From: Streptomyces flavochromogenes
GTDB lineage: Bacteria > Actinomycetota > Actinomycetes > Streptomycetales > Streptomycetaceae
Length of the DNA: 64,000 bases
Direction: 5' to 3'
Assembly (NCBI RefSeq): GCF_000717595.1
Contig: NZ_JNZO01000014.1
Location: 248,001-312,000 of the forward strand
Shown here one piece after another: positions 15,898 to 23,272 of the stretch; the stretch's first letter is position 1; each line of letters opens with the position of its first letter. The translations under genes and the position numbers were made by a program. Below the pieces are notes generated by a model that was given only the letters and a program-made list of their open reading frames with translations, ran no database searches and was not told the DNA's origin.

Positions 15898-16143
15898 ATG
15901 ACCGAAGCCACCGCCGCCGCGATCGAGGACGCCACTGCCACAGTCGCCGCCATCGAAGACCCCATCGCCCGCTTCGAAGCGGCGCGCCTTGAGCGTGCTG
16001 TGCTCGCCGCCGGGGACCAGGGCTACCTGGCGATCCAGCGGCAGGTGGTACGCGATCTCCACGAAGGGCGGAGCTGGGCGCAGGTGGGCACCCTGCTCGG
16101 CTTCAGTGGCAGTCGGGCGGAAGCCATCGCCCGCGAGCGGTGA
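15898..16143 (+). CDS. Small helix-turn-helix-like protein
   Basis: 81 residues, ATG at 15898. An acidic helical N-terminus (TEATAAAIEDATATVAAIED) precedes a C-terminal segment RSWAQVGTLLGFSGSRAEAI that reads as a sigma-70 region 4-like helix-turn-helix. Likely a small regulator of the switch region; the two operator-like sites directly upstream are its obvious candidate target. Function not proven. Confidence 0.6.
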   Translation: MTEATAAAIEDATATVAAIEDPIARFEAARLERAVLAAGDQGYLAIQRQVVRDLHEGRSWAQVGTLLGFSGSRAEAIARER

Positions 16144-16252
16144 AGTCATGCCTTGAGTCAAGCAACCTGGCGCCGTCCGGGCCATGAATGCCCGGTGCAG
16201 CGGTGACGCAGAATGCGCGCAGCAGCAGTGCACGTCGAGCGAGGGGCGGACG

Positions 16253-16888
16253 GTGGATGTCGTAGATCAGTGGAGCGGCCGGCACGCGGCAGCTCTACAG
16301 GAAGCCATGCGGGCTACCAATGAGGAGTTCGCGCGCCGGTTAGGCGTCGCAGTCCGGACAGTCGCTTCATGGCATGCCTCACCGTCCACAGTCCCGCGTC
16401 GCGAGATGCAGCGAGCCCTGGACACCCTGCATGAGCAGGTCACCCAGTCCGAACGCCATCGGTTCACCGCGCTTCTGCGAGCCGAGGTCAGCACCCAGGC
16501 GCAGGCCCTGAAAGTGGCCATAGCGATCGTCGCCCGCGGCGCCGAGGTTCTTCTCGTCTGCCGACGCGGTGAAGAGCCTCTGTCGTGGGGATTCCCGGCT
16601 GGCGTGGTCAAGCCCGGCGGCAGTTCCGGTGCAGTCGCAGTGCAAGAGACTCTCGCCGAGACGGCAGTTCACTGCACGGTGCGCAAGCATTTGGGGTCAA
16701 GAGTCCATCCCACGACCGGCGTTCTGGCCAGCTACGAGTTCTGCGAGTACCTCGCCGGCGAGGTACGGAATGCCGACCCTCTCGAGAACCTCGATGCCAC
16801 CTGGGTTCCGATCAGCAGCCTGACGAAGTTCATCCCGACCGAGCGGATCTATCCACCCGTACTCGCAGCCCTGGAGGCACTGGCGTGA
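16253..16888 (+). CDS. HTH plus degenerate NUDIX protein (Pif-like?)
   Basis: 211 residues from GTG 16253, chosen for the GAGGGG 6 nt upstream; an ATG at 16184 would add 23 residues. N-terminal HTH (EEFARRLGVAVRTVASWHAS) is followed by a NUDIX fold. The NUDIX box is altered: the first Glu is Gly (GVVKPGG), the Arg-Glu pair is Gln-Glu and one later Glu is Ala. Established: pSAM2 Pif, a NUDIX-motif protein, gives immunity to incoming element DNA. The present protein may be a regulator or immunity factor rather than a hydrolase. It overlaps the next NUDIX gene by 4 bp. Confidence 0.68.
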   Translation: MDVVDQWSGRHAAALQEAMRATNEEFARRLGVAVRTVASWHASPSTVPRREMQRALDTLHEQVTQSERHRFTALLRAEVSTQAQALKVAIAIVARGAEVLLVCRRGEEPLSWGFPAGVVKPGGSSGAVAVQETLAETAVHCTVRKHLGSRVHPTTGVLASYEFCEYLAGEVRNADPLENLDATWVPISSLTKFIPTERIYPPVLAALEALA

Positions 16889-17292
16889 CCGAGCAGACGA
16901 CTGAGCAGGGCATCTCCACCGCGATCATCACGAGGGGCGACCGCGTCTTGATGATCCGGCGGCGGGAGCGGGAGGGGAAGCTCCTGTGGGCGTTCCCGGG
17001 CGGCGGCATCGAGGATGGCGAGTCCCCGGAGCAGGCCGCGGTCCGGGAGACGGCCGAGGAGGTCGACATGGAGGTGAAGGCGGTCCGGTCCCTCGGTGAG
17101 CGCGTCCACCCGCAGACCGGCCGGCACATGTCCTATGTCGCCTGCGAGGTCGTCGGCGGCGAAGCTCGCGTCGCGGACGAGGAGGAGCTGGCCGAGGTCG
17201 CCTGGATCCGGCTGGACGAGATCCCGGACTTTGTACCGTGGGGGCTGTTCGGGCCGGTACAGGCGTACCTGGACGAGACGCTCAGCGCCTGA
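16885..17292 (+). CDS. NUDIX hydrolase
   Basis: 135 residues from GTG 16885 (GTGA overlap). The NUDIX box is intact: GIEDGESPEQAAVRETAEEV around residues 43-62 keeps the Glu, Arg-Glu and Glu-Glu ligands, with Asp replacing the late Gly. It would hydrolyse a nucleoside-diphosphate-linked substrate. Its tail (ERVHPQTG, then IPDFVPWG) matches the preceding protein (SRVHPTTG, then LTKFIPTE), so the two arose by duplication. NUDIX genes are common cargo of actinomycete integrative elements. Confidence 0.82.
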   Translation: MTEQTTEQGISTAIITRGDRVLMIRRREREGKLLWAFPGGGIEDGESPEQAAVRETAEEVDMEVKAVRSLGERVHPQTGRHMSYVACEVVGGEARVADEEELAEVAWIRLDEIPDFVPWGLFGPVQAYLDETLSA

Positions 17293-17308
17293 CCCCGCAT
17301 GCAAAGGA

Positions 17309-17332
17309 GCCCGCCACCTCAGGGTGGCGGGC
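17309..17332 (+). terminator. Terminator of the NUDIX pair
   Basis: A perfect 10-bp stem, GCCCGCCACC (17309-17318) with GGTGGCGGGC (17323-17332), loop TCAG, 17 bp after the NUDIX stop and before a convergent gene. Confidence 0.8.
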
Positions 17333-17358
17333 TTCGTCGTGTGGCGACCCGGGGATGC

Positions 17359-17616
17359 CTACAGGCCCGCGGTGTTGAGCTCGCCCTTGTACTTGTACAG
17401 GAACCGGTGGGTCTCCTCGTCGGTGGCGAGGCGTTCATCGTCGTCGTAGCGGCTGTCTGCCCATGAGGTCTTGCCGCTGACACGGATGTAGAGCTGCCCT
17501 CCAGTGATCCGGTACCGCCGGTACTCGGTAAAGTTCTTCTGCTCGTCGCGGGTCTTCTTCTCGAAGCCTTCGTTCTGGTCGAGCAGCTGCTGGCGTACTG
17601 CAGCGGTCAAGCGCAT
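17359..17616 (-). CDS. Hypothetical protein
   Basis: 85 residues, ATG 17616. Basic N-terminal helix (MRLTAAVRQQLLDQNEGFEK) followed by RRYRITGGQLYIRVSGKTSW. No family recognised. Convergent with the NUDIX pair and separated from the next minus-strand gene by 240 bp that includes a terminator hairpin. Confidence 0.58.
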   Translation of the reverse strand: MRLTAAVRQQLLDQNEGFEKKTRDEQKNFTEYRRYRITGGQLYIRVSGKTSWADSRYDDDERLATDEETHRFLYKYKGELNTAGL

Positions 17617-17727
17617 GGTGCCCCCACGGGTTGTCTCGGTGCAGGGAGGATGCCATGCGTGACGGGCAGGCGTGTCCGGTTCCAGTCACAGGCGAGCCTC
17701 GCCTCGCTGGCCGGCCTGGACGTGACT

Positions 17728-17754
17728 GTGCCCCCGCGGGTCACACGGGGGCAC
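17728..17754. terminator. Hairpin between two minus-strand genes
   Basis: GTGCCCCCG (17728-17736) with CGGGGGCAC (17746-17754), 9-bp perfect stem and 9-nt loop. It follows the stop of the 17857-18243 gene by about 100 bp. Confidence 0.55.
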
Positions 17755-17856
17755 GGCGGGCTGTGCTCCAACGACCAGTCGGCTCACTTCCCGGGTTCAC
17801 CGTAGCGGCGAGGCTGCTTCCGGTGTGGGGTTCGGTGGCCCAATAACCTGCACGAG

Positions 17857-18243
17857 CTACGGGCAGGCTCCCGCGTTGACGGCTGCCGGCGGCATGGCGC
17901 CGGCCACGGCGTCGATGAGGTGCTCGTATTCCTCGTCCTTGAGCAGGATCTCGAGGCCGTAATTGATGGCCCAGGCGACGTCTAGGGTGTCGGCCCGGGT
18001 GAGGTGGTTGCCGGTCGGGGTGAGGAGTTGACCGAGCCGTTCGCGTCGGTCGAGTGTGCGGCGGTAGCTGGCCCGACTCTGGTGTTCGTCCGCTGCTTGA
18101 CGGGCGGACCGGATGTACGTGGCGAAGTCGTCGCCCATGAGCTGCTGCATGGTGGCGAGCTGTGCGCTGGCGGCCTGAATTTTGAGTGACCAGTCGGAGG
18201 CGGGGCCGAAGCGTTCTTCGAGGGCTTGGGTGAGGTCGGTCAT
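17857..18243 (-). CDS. Hypothetical protein
   Basis: 128 residues from ATG 18243. Mostly helical: MTDLTQALEERFGPASDWSL, then a long helix ending SRASYRRTLDRRERLGQL, and an acidic DEEYEHLIDAVAG. No domain recognised. Transcribed away from the 18357 gene, sharing a 113-bp divergent region. Confidence 0.58.
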   Translation of the reverse strand: MTDLTQALEERFGPASDWSLKIQAASAQLATMQQLMGDDFATYIRSARQAADEHQSRASYRRTLDRRERLGQLLTPTGNHLTRADTLDVAWAINYGLEILLKDEEYEHLIDAVAGAMPPAAVNAGACP

Positions 18244-18356
18244 GGGTCTGGGGTAGCGCTGATGAGGCCCGGGTGGGCGCAGGCGCCACGTGGAGTCCAC
18301 CGATCGGGTGGCGGGCCTCGCCGTGTCCTGTCGGCCGCTGCGTGGGTTGTCCTGCT

Positions 18357-18542
18357 GTGGAGATCAGCGAGCCCGTAACCGGCACCTACCCGCCTGCCCC
18401 TCGCCTGCCGCTGCTGACCGCGGCGGAGGCCCGTGAGGCCGTCCGTCACCTGTTCCTGCTGGAGCAGCTGGACCTGTCCCCGCGGGGTGCGGCGGCCGGC
18501 CAGCTCGCGTCGGAGCTGGCGCGGCGGCTGCCTGCGGACTAG
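18357..18542 (+). CDS. Hypothetical small protein
   Basis: 61 residues from GTG 18357. Begins VEISEPVTGTYPPAPRLPLL, then a helical part LTAAEAREAVRHLFLLEQLD. No ribosome site is visible, suggesting a leaderless mRNA. Function unknown. Confidence 0.5.
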   Translation: MEISEPVTGTYPPAPRLPLLTAAEAREAVRHLFLLEQLDLSPRGAAAGQLASELARRLPAD

Positions 18543-18595
18543 CCCGGTGGGGTTAGCGGGCGTTTCGTCTGGCCGCTCTGGGCGTTGTGCCAGGC

Positions 18596-18898
18596 ATGGC
18601 CGCTTATGACGATCACCTGCCCGGTCTTGACGATCTCCCCGAGTGCGACCTCGAAGCTCACGTCTGGGCCCTGCTCGATGGCCCCCGTGGCCACGACGTA
18701 TTGGTTCCTGAGAACGTGCTGCGGGCCGGCATTGACTGCTTGCGGCTGCTCGCGTCGGGCGGGGCCGCTTGCTCGGAGGCGGCGATGCAGGTGGCGAACA
18801 CGGTGAACCGGCTGCTGCCCGTCATTGGCGAGCAGTCCGATTCTCCGTGGTTCACTGCGGCACCTCGTCCGGCGGAGGCGAAGAAGTCCACGGTCTAG
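18596..18898 (+). CDS. Hypothetical protein
   Basis: 100 residues from ATG 18596 (a GTG-type start nine bases earlier is possible). Starts MAAYDDHLPGLDDLPECDLE and is helical (SEAAMQVANTVNRLLPVIGE). No family recognised. It meets the convergent 18942-19313 gene after a 43-bp gap. Confidence 0.55.
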   Translation: MAAYDDHLPGLDDLPECDLEAHVWALLDGPRGHDVLVPENVLRAGIDCLRLLASGGAACSEAAMQVANTVNRLLPVIGEQSDSPWFTAAPRPAEAKKSTV

Positions 18899-18941
18899 CC
18901 CGGCGCCCCGCAGCCGGGTCAAACGCGGGCCGCGGTGGCGG

Positions 18942-19313
18942 CTAGCTGAAGTCGGGCAGTTCCTGGTGCGGGTCACTTGCTGGGTGCTTCACGAGTTGCC
19001 GCCTGGGCTGGCTCTCGCCGTTCTTAGGCAGCTCCTGCTTCGCATAGTGGGCAAGACCTGCGGCGAACTCGCCGATCTCTTCCCAGAGTGGCATCCACTC
19101 GTCGTCGTACTGCGTCATGAGCCACTTCTCGAGGACGCGGTCGCAGCGGCCGCGGTGGGCGGCGTAGACGGGCGACGTCTCGCGGACGTCCGATTTGATG
19201 TGTGGAACTTTGACTGCCCAGACGACGTTGCCCGGTCCCACGATCAGCTCACGACAGGTGTCGCAGACGAACGCCGGGTAGTTGTGGGTCCCCCGAGGGA
19301 CGAACTCGATCAC
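18942..19313 (-). CDS. Hypothetical cysteine-containing protein
   Basis: 123 residues, GTG 19313. A CDTCRELI zinc-knuckle near residue 17 and another Cys near residue 56 suggest a small zinc site; the centre is acidic and aromatic (DDEWMPLWEEIGEFAAG). No family recognised. It lies directly after the antirepressor gene. Confidence 0.58.
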   Translation of the reverse strand: MIEFVPRGTHNYPAFVCDTCRELIVGPGNVVWAVKVPHIKSDVRETSPVYAAHRGRCDRVLEKWLMTQYDDEWMPLWEEIGEFAAGLAHYAKQELPKNGESQPRRQLVKHPASDPHQELPDFS

Positions 19314-19394
19314 TGCGACTCCGTTGACTTGTGCGAGATCTGGAGTGTGCGAGCGGGGCGCCTCCCCCGCACGTTGACGGAGGAGGCGCGCCGG

Positions 19395-20195
19395 CTATGC
19401 GGCCGGGTTCCTTCGCTCCCACATGTCGGAGATCAGGTCGAGGCCCTTGGCGGTCACGTATGCGGTCGGGAAGTTCCAGCCGTTGGCAGTCTCGATGCGG
19501 ACGTCGAAGCAGCCGGAGTCCTGGTGCGGCTTGCGCGGCAGGTTGCGCGCCCGGTTCTGCTGTGACACCTGGCGTCGGAAGATGTTGATCTCCACGAGCC
19601 AGTTGGTCAGCACCTTCACGTCGACGCCGAACAGGTCTGCGGTCTCGCGCATCCCGATTAGGCCCTCGGCGTTGAGGAACTGGTCCCACTTGCCGGCCTT
19701 CGGTGCGAGCACCTTGTTCTCGGCTTCGAGGGCCTTGGTCTGGCGGACCTGGCCGAGGAGGGCGACGAGGGCTTCCTCGTAGTCCTGTGGGAGGGCCGGC
19801 GCGGCAATGGCCGCGGTCTCGGCCTTCCGGGTCTGGATGGCGAAGTACGTCTGCGCCGCAGCGACCTCCGCCTTCCGGGGGTCGCCGTTCATGGCGACCA
19901 TGTAAGCGCCGTACCGCGTGAGCTTGTAGTTCAGGCGGAGCTGGTTGGTCGGTCCGGAAGCTTCGGGGCGCTCCGAAGCATGCAGGTCAGCGGTCTGCCC
20001 ACTGTTGTTGATGGCGACCTTCGCGCGCTCGATGGAGTTCCGGAAGTCCTCCCAGCGGAGGTAGCCGAGAAGGGGCTGGAGGTCGCGGGCAGACCACCAT
20101 TCGCCGGTGTCGTCCGTTCGGCGGATCTGGTCGAATGGGCTGCGGCCCTGGTTGTTGACCGCGGGCTGGGGCAGGTTACTCTGGGGTTGATTCAC
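19395..20195 (-). CDS. Phage antirepressor (BRO-N plus KilAC-like)
   Basis: 266 residues from GTG 20195, with AAGGAGG 10 nt upstream. The N-terminal half (SPFDQIRRTDDTGEWWSARD and then LLGYLRWEDFRNSIERAK) is the BRO/DinD-type domain. The C-terminal half (NAEGLIGMRETADLFGVDVK, then NWLVEINIFRRQ) is the KilAC/ANT DNA-binding domain. Such proteins relieve prophage repression by binding repressor or operators. It sits apart from the integrase-side switch, next to the second regulatory island, which suggests a second control point. Confidence 0.85.
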   Translation of the reverse strand: MNQPQSNLPQPAVNNQGRSPFDQIRRTDDTGEWWSARDLQPLLGYLRWEDFRNSIERAKVAINNSGQTADLHASERPEASGPTNQLRLNYKLTRYGAYMVAMNGDPRKAEVAAAQTYFAIQTRKAETAAIAAPALPQDYEEALVALLGQVRQTKALEAENKVLAPKAGKWDQFLNAEGLIGMRETADLFGVDVKVLTNWLVEINIFRRQVSQQNRARNLPRKPHQDSGCFDVRIETANGWNFPTAYVTAKGLDLISDMWERRNPAA

Positions 20196-20390
20196 AGGAG
20201 CTGTCCCTCCTTGATCCTTAGCCCTCGGCGGATTGCACTCCGCGCGGGGGCTGATCACTGTTCTGCAGGTTGCGGCATATGCGTGCTGCAACGCGGAAGT
20301 CTACGCGCAGAACCGACAACGCTGGTGATTCCTACCGCTAGTTCGCGCGTCATTGAAGCCCCTTCGTTGTTGACGAGGGGGCTTCGCCGT
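20196..20390. other. Non-coding leader of the antirepressor gene with inverted repeats
   Basis: 195 bp. GTTCTGC (20260-20266) is repeated inverted as GCAGAAC (20307-20313). Between them lie GTTGC (20269) and GCAAC (20288), and the palindrome GCATATGC (20275-20282). These could be operators for the antirepressor promoter or a leader fold. A terminator-like hairpin at 20355-20385 closes the upstream gene. Confidence 0.4.
20355..20385 (-). terminator. Terminator after the 20391-21008 gene
   Basis: GAAGCCCC (20355-20362) pairs with GGGGCTTC (20378-20385) across a 15-nt loop, 6 bp beyond the minus-strand stop at 20391. Confidence 0.65.
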
Positions 20391-21008
20391 TCACGCCGCG
20401 GCCCGCCTGTCCGCCAACGGCAGCCGCAGCACCTCGCTGTGCCCGTACTCGGTCCGGCAGGCGGGGCAGGTGATGCCGCGGGTGTCGAGGGTGATGCGGA
20501 GGGTCTGCTCGCAGGGGCAGGTGACGGCGATGCGGCGAGGGGCGCTCTCACCGGTGACGGTGCGGCTGAGCATGCGCCAGATCGCGGCGATCTCGTCGGC
20601 TGCTTCGTCGATCGCCGGGTGCTGGCGGGCGGCGCGGGAGAGGTTGAACCGGAGCGTCCGGCAGGCGTGGGTGACCCTGTCGGTGGCCGTGCCTGCCTCG
20701 TTGACCTCGGCGTATCCGGCTTCCTCCCAATCACGGACCCACGTCTCCAGCGGGCCGAGGACGGGACCGCGCTCGGTCTGCATGTCGAGGATGCCGATGC
20801 GGAGCGGGGCGGGTGCGGTCTTGCTGCCGGAGACGGCGGGGCCGCTGCTGCTGCCGCGGGCGAGGTGGTCGTCGAGCCGCTCGAACAGGCCGGGGATGGC
20901 GCCGAGGTGGACGGCGATGCGGTCTTCGCACAGGGTGCAGGCGTACCGGCCGGTCTCGTGGTCGCGGAGCTCGCGGCGGCAGCAGGTGCAGGTGGGCAGG
21001 TCGTTCAC
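20391..21008 (-). CDS. Protein with zinc knuckles at both ends
   Basis: 205 residues from GTG 21008 with AAGGAG upstream. N-terminal CTCCRRELRDHETGRYAC followed by another Cys gives a treble-clef-like cluster; the C-terminus has CPCEQTLRITLD and CPACRTEYG, a second ribbon. The middle (residues 60-140) is helical with an HTH-like ETWVRDWEEAGYAEVNEAG. Similar proteins occur widely in actinophages and Streptomyces elements, where they are unnamed. It is probably a nucleic-acid-binding structural or regulatory protein. Confidence 0.6.
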   Translation of the reverse strand: MNDLPTCTCCRRELRDHETGRYACTLCEDRIAVHLGAIPGLFERLDDHLARGSSSGPAVSGSKTAPAPLRIGILDMQTERGPVLGPLETWVRDWEEAGYAEVNEAGTATDRVTHACRTLRFNLSRAARQHPAIDEAADEIAAIWRMLSRTVTGESAPRRIAVTCPCEQTLRITLDTRGITCPACRTEYGHSEVLRLPLADRRAAA

Positions 21009-21048
21009 GGCGGCTCTCCTTGCAGCGGTGCGGTTGGGCGGGTGCGGG

Positions 21049-21462
21049 TCAGCTGGTCCAGCGGTTGTCTGCGGGCCGGAAGGTGGCGGGTGCGTGCCGG
21101 GCGGGGGTGGCGTTGAGGAGTCGCTGGAGGATGTCGGCGCGTCGCTCGGCTGCAGGGTCGGCTGGCGGGCGGGGCGGCGGCTGGGGCTGGTCGAGGCCGG
21201 CGAGGATCGTGTCGGCGATGCCGTGGGCGTGGGCAAGGTCGAGGAGTTCGGGGCAGTCGTTGAGGTTGTCGATGTTCGCGAGTTCGGTGTCGCCGTAGGT
21301 GCCGCAGCCGTAGCAGGCCGGTTCGTAGGTGCAGTTGGGGTCGAGGGTGTGGCGGGCGAGGATGCGGCGGTCGGCTTCGCAGCGGCGGACTGCGGCTGGG
21401 TCGACCGCCGTGGCCTCGGCTTGGGCGACCTGGTCGGTGAGCCATTCGTGGAGGGTGGTCAC
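21049..21462 (-). CDS. DUF6221-like protein
   Basis: 137 residues. MTTLHEWLTDQVAQAEATAV, then VRRCEADRRILARH and ACYGCGT near residue 50 match my recollection of DUF6221 proteins, which are frequent in Streptomyces and its phages. Function unknown. Its ATG overlaps the preceding stop by 4 bp (21459-21462). Confidence 0.6.
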   Translation of the reverse strand: MTTLHEWLTDQVAQAEATAVDPAAVRRCEADRRILARHTLDPNCTYEPACYGCGTYGDTELANIDNLNDCPELLDLAHAHGIADTILAGLDQPQPPPRPPADPAAERRADILQRLLNATPARHAPATFRPADNRWTS

Positions 21463-21851
21463 GGCTGGTCCTCTCGTGCGATGAAGGCGTGCTTGGCGAG
21501 GAGCCCTTGGCCGTCGCGGGTGCAGCCTGCGCAGTCGGTGCCGCTGTGGAGGTCCCGGGGGTGGTCGCAGCGGCAGCGGGTCCTGGGGTGGACTGCGGGT
21601 CGCGGGTCAGCCGCCTGTCCGCCGAGGGCGACCACCGCTTCGACGACGGCTTTCTTGCCGTCGATGGGGAGCCAGTAGCCGGCTGCGTTGAGGGCGGTGG
21701 AGATGGCGTCGAGGAGGGCGGCGCGGGGGTCAGGGTCCCGTGTGGCCGCCTGCGGGCCGTTCGTCGCTTCGACGTCCAGATCCCTCGATTCGACGCCACA
21801 GGCGCTCTCACGGGCACCCAGGCCCTCTGGTGGGGTCGAGTTGAGGTTCAC
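21459..21851 (-). CDS. Hypothetical cysteine-containing protein
   Basis: 130 residues. A helical AALLDAISTALNAAGYWLPI leads to a Cys/His segment (RCRCDHPRDLHSGTDCAGCT) that looks like a zinc-binding knuckle. No named family recognised. Coupled by 4-bp overlaps to both neighbours. Confidence 0.58.
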   Translation of the reverse strand: MNLNSTPPEGLGARESACGVESRDLDVEATNGPQAATRDPDPRAALLDAISTALNAAGYWLPIDGKKAVVEAVVALGGQAADPRPAVHPRTRCRCDHPRDLHSGTDCAGCTRDGQGLLAKHAFIAREDQP

Positions 21852-22195
21852 GCTGCCTCCCGGTTCTGCTTGCTGGTCTTCTTCATGGCTTGCCGGTGGG
21901 CTCGTTCGCCGAGTCGGCAGGGTTCGCAGAGCTTGGGGTCTTCGCCGCGCTTGCGATGGGCTTCGTATCCGGCGTGGTCGCCGTGGCGCCGGGGCCGGCC
22001 GTCGAGGATCCCGGCCTGGCAGGCGAGGAGAACGGCGTTGGTGATGTTCCGGGCGCCGAGCTTGCGGGCCAGACGGAACGCGATCTTGTTGACGGACTTG
22101 CCGTGGAGGCCGAGGCGGGCTGCGATGACGGCGTAGGTGTCGCCGCGGGCGGCGCCCCTGAGGACGGCGTGCTCGGTGTCGGTGAGTTCAGGCAT
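21848..22195 (-). CDS. LuxR/GerE-type helix-turn-helix protein
   Basis: 115 residues from ATG 22195 (1-bp TGATG overlap with the preceding stop). TDTEHAVLRGAARGDTYAVI followed by GLHGKSVNKIAFRLARKLGA is a GerE-type HTH, without a receiver domain. The tail CEPCRLGERAHRQAMKKTSK adds a CxxC. Probably a small transcription factor of the element. Confidence 0.7.
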   Translation of the reverse strand: MPELTDTEHAVLRGAARGDTYAVIAARLGLHGKSVNKIAFRLARKLGARNITNAVLLACQAGILDGRPRRHGDHAGYEAHRKRGEDPKLCEPCRLGERAHRQAMKKTSKQNREAA

Positions 22196-22374
22196 CACAG
22201 GCTCCGGATGACGTTGACGACTCGGCGGCTGGGTATCTGGGGGCGGGTACAGGGCCGGCCATGGTCGGCGGGTACGAGGGCGCGCCAGCGGCGGGTTGTG
22301 CGGTGGGTGCCGGCTTTGGCGTCGGCTTCCTGTTCCCAGTTGTCGGGCCAGAGGGGTGGCTGCTCGACGATCAC
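22195..22374 (-). CDS. Hypothetical small protein
   Basis: 59 residues from GTG 22374, AAGGA upstream. Begins VIVEQPPLWPDNWEQEADAK; the remainder is basic (RTTRRWRALVPADHGRP). The stop overlaps the HTH gene start. Not recognised, but overlap and codon pattern support translation. Confidence 0.52.
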   Translation of the reverse strand: MIVEQPPLWPDNWEQEADAKAGTHRTTRRWRALVPADHGRPCTRPQIPSRRVVNVIRSL

Positions 22375-22448
22375 GGCGGTCCTTCCTGGTCTGGGCGGGG
22401 CACGCTGCGGGTAGCGCGCCCCGGGGGTTTGGCGGGGGTTGCTGAGCG

Positions 22449-23030
22449 TCAGGTGGGCTGGTCGGTGGGGTTGGTGTGGGCGTCGAGAGCCCGGATGGTG
22501 GCGCAGGGGTGGGGTTCAGCTCCGTTGTCGCAGCTGCCGCCGCCGTAACCGGAGCAGTGGCCGCAGATAGTCCACTTGCCGTACTGGACGGAGGCGTGGA
22601 GGGCGCGGACGGCGTCGAGGGCGGCCTCGGCCCGGTCGGCGCGCTGGCCGTTCTCGATGGCGCGGTCGGAGGCTCGGACGGCGAGGGCGGTCAGCCGGTC
22701 GAGTTCGGCGTGCAGCTGCTGGATGCCGTCGCGGAGCCGTGCGGCTTCGTCGGCGGTCAACCCGCCGTGGTGTTCGGCGCGGTCGACGAGGTTGCGGAGG
22801 GGGTCCGTCGTTGGCTGGGGCTGGGCGAGACGTCGGCCGCTGCGCAGTTCCTCGGTGTCGGACGGCGGGACCGGCTCGGCTGCGGTGAGGAGCGTGGCGG
22901 GCGGCAACTCACCGCGCAGGGCGGTCCAGGTGCGGTTGATGGCCTCGCGGCATTCAGTGGTGCAGTCGCGGGCGCAGGCGTTCAGCAGGCAGGCCGTGTT
23001 CCGGGTCTGGGCGGGCTCGGGCTGGGTCAT
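22449..23030 (-). CDS. Hypothetical helical protein with terminal Cys clusters
   Basis: 193 residues from ATG 23030 (4-bp overlap). N-terminal LLNACARDCTTECREAINRT, a long coiled-coil-like middle (ADEAARLRDGIQQLHAELDR), and a C-terminal knuckle ICGHCSGYGGGSCDNG. No family recognised. Could bind metal at both ends. Confidence 0.58.
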   Translation of the reverse strand: MTQPEPAQTRNTACLLNACARDCTTECREAINRTWTALRGELPPATLLTAAEPVPPSDTEELRSGRRLAQPQPTTDPLRNLVDRAEHHGGLTADEAARLRDGIQQLHAELDRLTALAVRASDRAIENGQRADRAEAALDAVRALHASVQYGKWTICGHCSGYGGGSCDNGAEPHPCATIRALDAHTNPTDQPT

Positions 23031-23272
23031 GGGGTGTCTCCGGTGATGGCTCGGGCGACCGCGAGGGCGTTGTGGACGTTCAGGTCGAGGGCGCCGTCCT
23101 GGAACTCGTCGCCGAGGTAGTCCTGAACTTCGCGGGCGATGCGGGCCTGGTGGTCGAGAAGCTGGGCGACGGGTTCGGCCATGCCCTGGAGGTAGCCGGG
23201 GAGGTCTTCCGTGTAGTCGCGCAGCTTCTCGGCGGCGGTCCGGAGTTCGTCGGCGGGGCTGGGCCGGGTCAT
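23027..23272 (-). CDS. Hypothetical small protein
   Basis: 81 residues, helical and acidic (MTRPSPADELRTAAEKLRDY). Four-base overlaps at both ends (23027-23030 and 23269-23272). The opening resembles many short Streptomyces element proteins; no function recognised. Confidence 0.58.
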   Translation of the reverse strand: MTRPSPADELRTAAEKLRDYTEDLPGYLQGMAEPVAQLLDHQARIAREVQDYLGDEFQDGALDLNVHNALAVARAITGDTP

